From Priapulus caudatus (Eukaryota > Priapulida > Priapulimorpha > Priapulimorphida > Priapulidae): 20,000 nucleotides of DNA. The translations under genes were made by a program, and so were the position numbers. The notes under the pieces were generated by a model. That model was not told where the DNA came from and ran no database searches. It saw only the letters and a list, made by a program, of their open reading frames with translations. Shown here in pieces: positions 18,108 through 20,000 of this stretch (its first letter is position 1; each line of letters opens with the position of its first letter). The DNA is taken from NCBI RefSeq assembly GCF_000485595.1, contig NW_014577503.1, forward strand, positions 130,480-150,479, read 5' to 3'.

Positions 18108-18960
18108 AAGAGAAAAGACGGTAGAGCAGCAGGATGAGAAAGAGAGAGACAGAAAGAGAGAGAGAGAGAGGAGAGAGAGGAAAGAAGAGAGGAGAGAGAG
18201 AGAGATGGAGAGTGAGAGAGAGAAAGAGAGAGAGGAGGAGAGAGATGATGAGAGAAGAGAAAGAGAGGTACAGAGACAGATGCAGAAAGAGAAAGGAAGA
18301 GATGAGAAGAGAGGAGAGAGAGATCGGAGAAAGATTTATCTAAGATAAGAGCAGAGAGGAGAGACCGGAGAGAGAAGAGTCAGAAAGAAGTATGAGGAAA
18401 TAATAATGCAGCGAGAAGAAGCATGGGATGAGGGGATAGATGTGAAGAAGGGAAGGAGAGGTGAGAGGAGAGCGTGAAAAGGATGTATAAGGGAATGGGA
18501 CGAGTAGAGAGAGAAGGAGCTGGAGGAGTTTGTTGGAAAAGGAGGGGGTATGAAATCGATGGCTGGTATGGGTGGAGGAGAGAGGAGGTTAGATAGGAAC
18601 GGAAGTCTGGCAGGTGACAGAAAAGCTAGGATAAATGAGCGAGGAGAGAGTGCTGGAGGGGGAGGGGACATGAGAGTTGCGAATAAAGTTGATAGAGGAG
18701 AGGTGGACGCGCATAGAACGGGGTTAGGAGGGCTATGAGTGGAGAAGAAATAAGGACGTAAAGAAGAGAAAGGACGAGAGGCAGAACATTGGGAAGTAGT
18801 AGATGGAGAGGAAGGAGTAGGAAAAGGACAGGATAAAGGGGAGTAGGTTGGAGGCGGAATCTGGCGATAAATGGGATATGAGGGGTAAGAAAGAATAGTG
18901 CGAGAAGAAAAAGCACTAGAATACGAGGAGCATGGATAGTCTGCTAGGGGGAAGCACAGA
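18075..18960. repeat. Purine-rich (GA and GGA/AGA) tract
   Basis: Starts with a pure (GA)n run at about 18075-18100, continues as interrupted GAGAGA to about 18340 and then as degenerate G/A-rich sequence (GGAGAGG, GAAGAAG) to about 18960. Long R/E/K frames on plus and S/P/L frames on minus (18134-18916) are composition artefacts. Confidence 0.8.
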
Positions 18961-18994
18961 AGGGAGAGGAAAGGTAGCAGAGCGACGTCCTAGG
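18932..18994 (+). CDS. Possible first coding exon
   Basis: At the edge of the purine tract an ATG (GAGCATGGA context) opens MDSLLGGSTEGRGKVAERRP, 21 codons ending exactly at TAGG|GTAAGT, a consensus donor on a codon boundary. No partner exon was found in the remaining 1 kb, and purine-rich DNA easily makes such frames and donors. Confidence 0.15.
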
Positions 18995-19290
18995 GTAAGT
19001 AAGAAAAGTGTAGAGGAGGAGAGTACCACTGCCTACTTAGCCAGACGAGAAAGAACGGGGGGTTGTACGGGCATAACCTATGTTAGTACTAGTTTAGTAG
19101 TGTATTGCTCCTACGAAAGGAAAGCATTCCGCGCATGACGACTAGCCTAAGCGCGCGGATGCAGGGCCAGGGGCTCAGTTGTCAGAAGGCATCGTTACAG
19201 TTATTAGCAAGTAATTAATGCTAAGACGAGCAGCTGCCTCTTACGAATAATAGCCGTTGACAGAACACTGTCACGCATCGCCAGTCCCTG
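18995..19290. other. Spacer, nothing recognised
   Basis: Unskewed DNA with no open frame, repeat or transposon end identified. Confidence 0.4.
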
Positions 19291-19295
19291 CAGCC

Positions 19296-19460
19296 CCCCC
19301 CCCACTCAGTGTCATTTTAGGGGTACGCATTATGCCCTTTGAAAGCACCCCTATCTTCAGGACTGCTCAATTTTTCTGAACCCCCATTTCGCGGTTTTCC
19401 TGCATTGGCAGCCCCTTTAATCCGGAACACTGCTCAGTACCCCTATCTCAGAGTGAGGTT
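19296..19460. repeat. Interspersed-repeat-like sequence with ACCCCTATCT phrases
   Basis: Begins with a run of nine C. ACCCCTATCT occurs at 19347-19356 and 19439-19448, with ACTGCTCA nearby in each copy (following the first, preceding the second). AACCCCCATTT and GCCCCTTTAA lie between. The C4-plus-T phrasing resembles the segment at 19700-19890. Probably an old mobile-element fragment; no ends defined. Confidence 0.4.
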
Positions 19461-19699
19461 CTCATTCCACCGTAGTGGACGTTAGTAGTAGCGTGCTGAA
19501 CGGTCGAACCGTCTACATCTACACTACGTAGTTATAGAGTTCAGCTGATCGAGGGAACTTAGGAGCGCACATATTTTTACGATTTCAAATATAAATAATC
19601 CTGAATGATCGCTTTCAAAACTAGCAGAATCTTTCAGTAATTTAATCCCTGGGATTATAGATAAAGTTTTCTATGATATTCAAGATGAAGAGGAAAGAG

Positions 19700-19890
19700 G
19701 AAAAAACACCCCCTTTTTCAAAGAAATATTCCGGGTGAAAAGTTACAAATACACCCCTTTTTTACAATTCTTGGGCCCGGAATTTTTGTCGCGCCGAAAA
19801 ATAACCCCTTTAACCGCGAGATTTTGGGGAACGCGCATGCGCGTCCTCCCGACCTCGGATGTGGGCCGGGATCGCAGTAGTTATTATGGG
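19700..19890. repeat. Interspersed-repeat-like sequence with 14-bp palindrome
   Basis: AACACCCCCTTTTT, ATACACCCCTTTTTT and ATAACCCCTTTAA are spaced through the segment, followed by ACGCGCATGCGCGT (19831-19844), a perfect 14-bp palindrome. The mixture of C-runs, T-runs and CG-rich palindrome is unlike the flanking AT-rich DNA. The 60-codon frame 19735-19917 runs through it and is not supported as a gene. Likely a fragment of a dispersed repeat; superfamily unknown. Confidence 0.45.
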
Positions 19891-20000
19891 GCGAAATACT
19901 TACAGATAAACTATTAACAGCCTAAGCTGCTACAGTACAGGAATTTCATTAATTGCTGTCACAGGGCTGCTTCTCGATGAGATCGATCACAAAACTCAAA

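Noticed and set aside
18134-18916. R/E/K-rich plus frames and S/P/L-rich minus frames
   Set aside because: Translations of the purine-rich tract.

Overview
This window looks like a stretch of a eukaryotic nuclear genome, most probably an invertebrate animal. There is no operon-like gene packing, no ribosome binding sites and no long convincing uninterrupted ORF. Short coding-like segments are instead bounded by GT/AG splice signals and lie in long AT-rich spacers that are loaded with palindromic miniature transposons, minisatellites and strand-asymmetric simple sequence. No rRNA, tRNA, CRISPR or viral gene was recognised. I could not name any protein from memory, and the species cannot be fixed from the sequence.

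Layout. 1-2730: AT-rich spacer. 2740-4365: a tract strongly depleted in G on this strand, turning CT-rich and then CA/CG-rich, ending at a splice-acceptor-like site and a possible exon (4366-4486). 4560-5880: mixed composition, nothing firm. 5880-6890: T-rich, A-poor tract. 7350-8285: a decayed repeat with inverted ends, a 22-bp minisatellite and short duplications. 8629-14082: a tentative plus-strand gene made of small exons whose peptides look alpha-helical, with a five-copy tandem array full of AGGTCA half-sites, an 790-bp polypyrimidine tract, two palindromic transposons and a GA satellite in its presumed introns. 14691-14967: a 179-bp palindromic MITE with a target duplication and a second copy of a tiny foldback repeat. 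15255-17662: a tentative minus-strand gene of small exons, convergent with the first. 18070-18960: GA-rich tract followed by a possible first exon. 19290-19890: interspersed-repeat-like sequence with C4T phrases and a perfect 14-bp palindrome.

The best-supported objects are the repeats, because their arms and units can be aligned by eye. The best coding evidence is three plus-strand segments (9472-9580, 10396-10506, 13815-13923): each has an open frame, amphipathic peptide sequence, and flanking AG and GT; the last two also join in phase. The minus-strand chain is weaker because several of its segments are also open on the other strand. All exon calls are ab initio and need transcript data. 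The long ORFs in simple sequence (3568-4558, 10918-11751, 13072-13716, 18134-18916) are composition artefacts.
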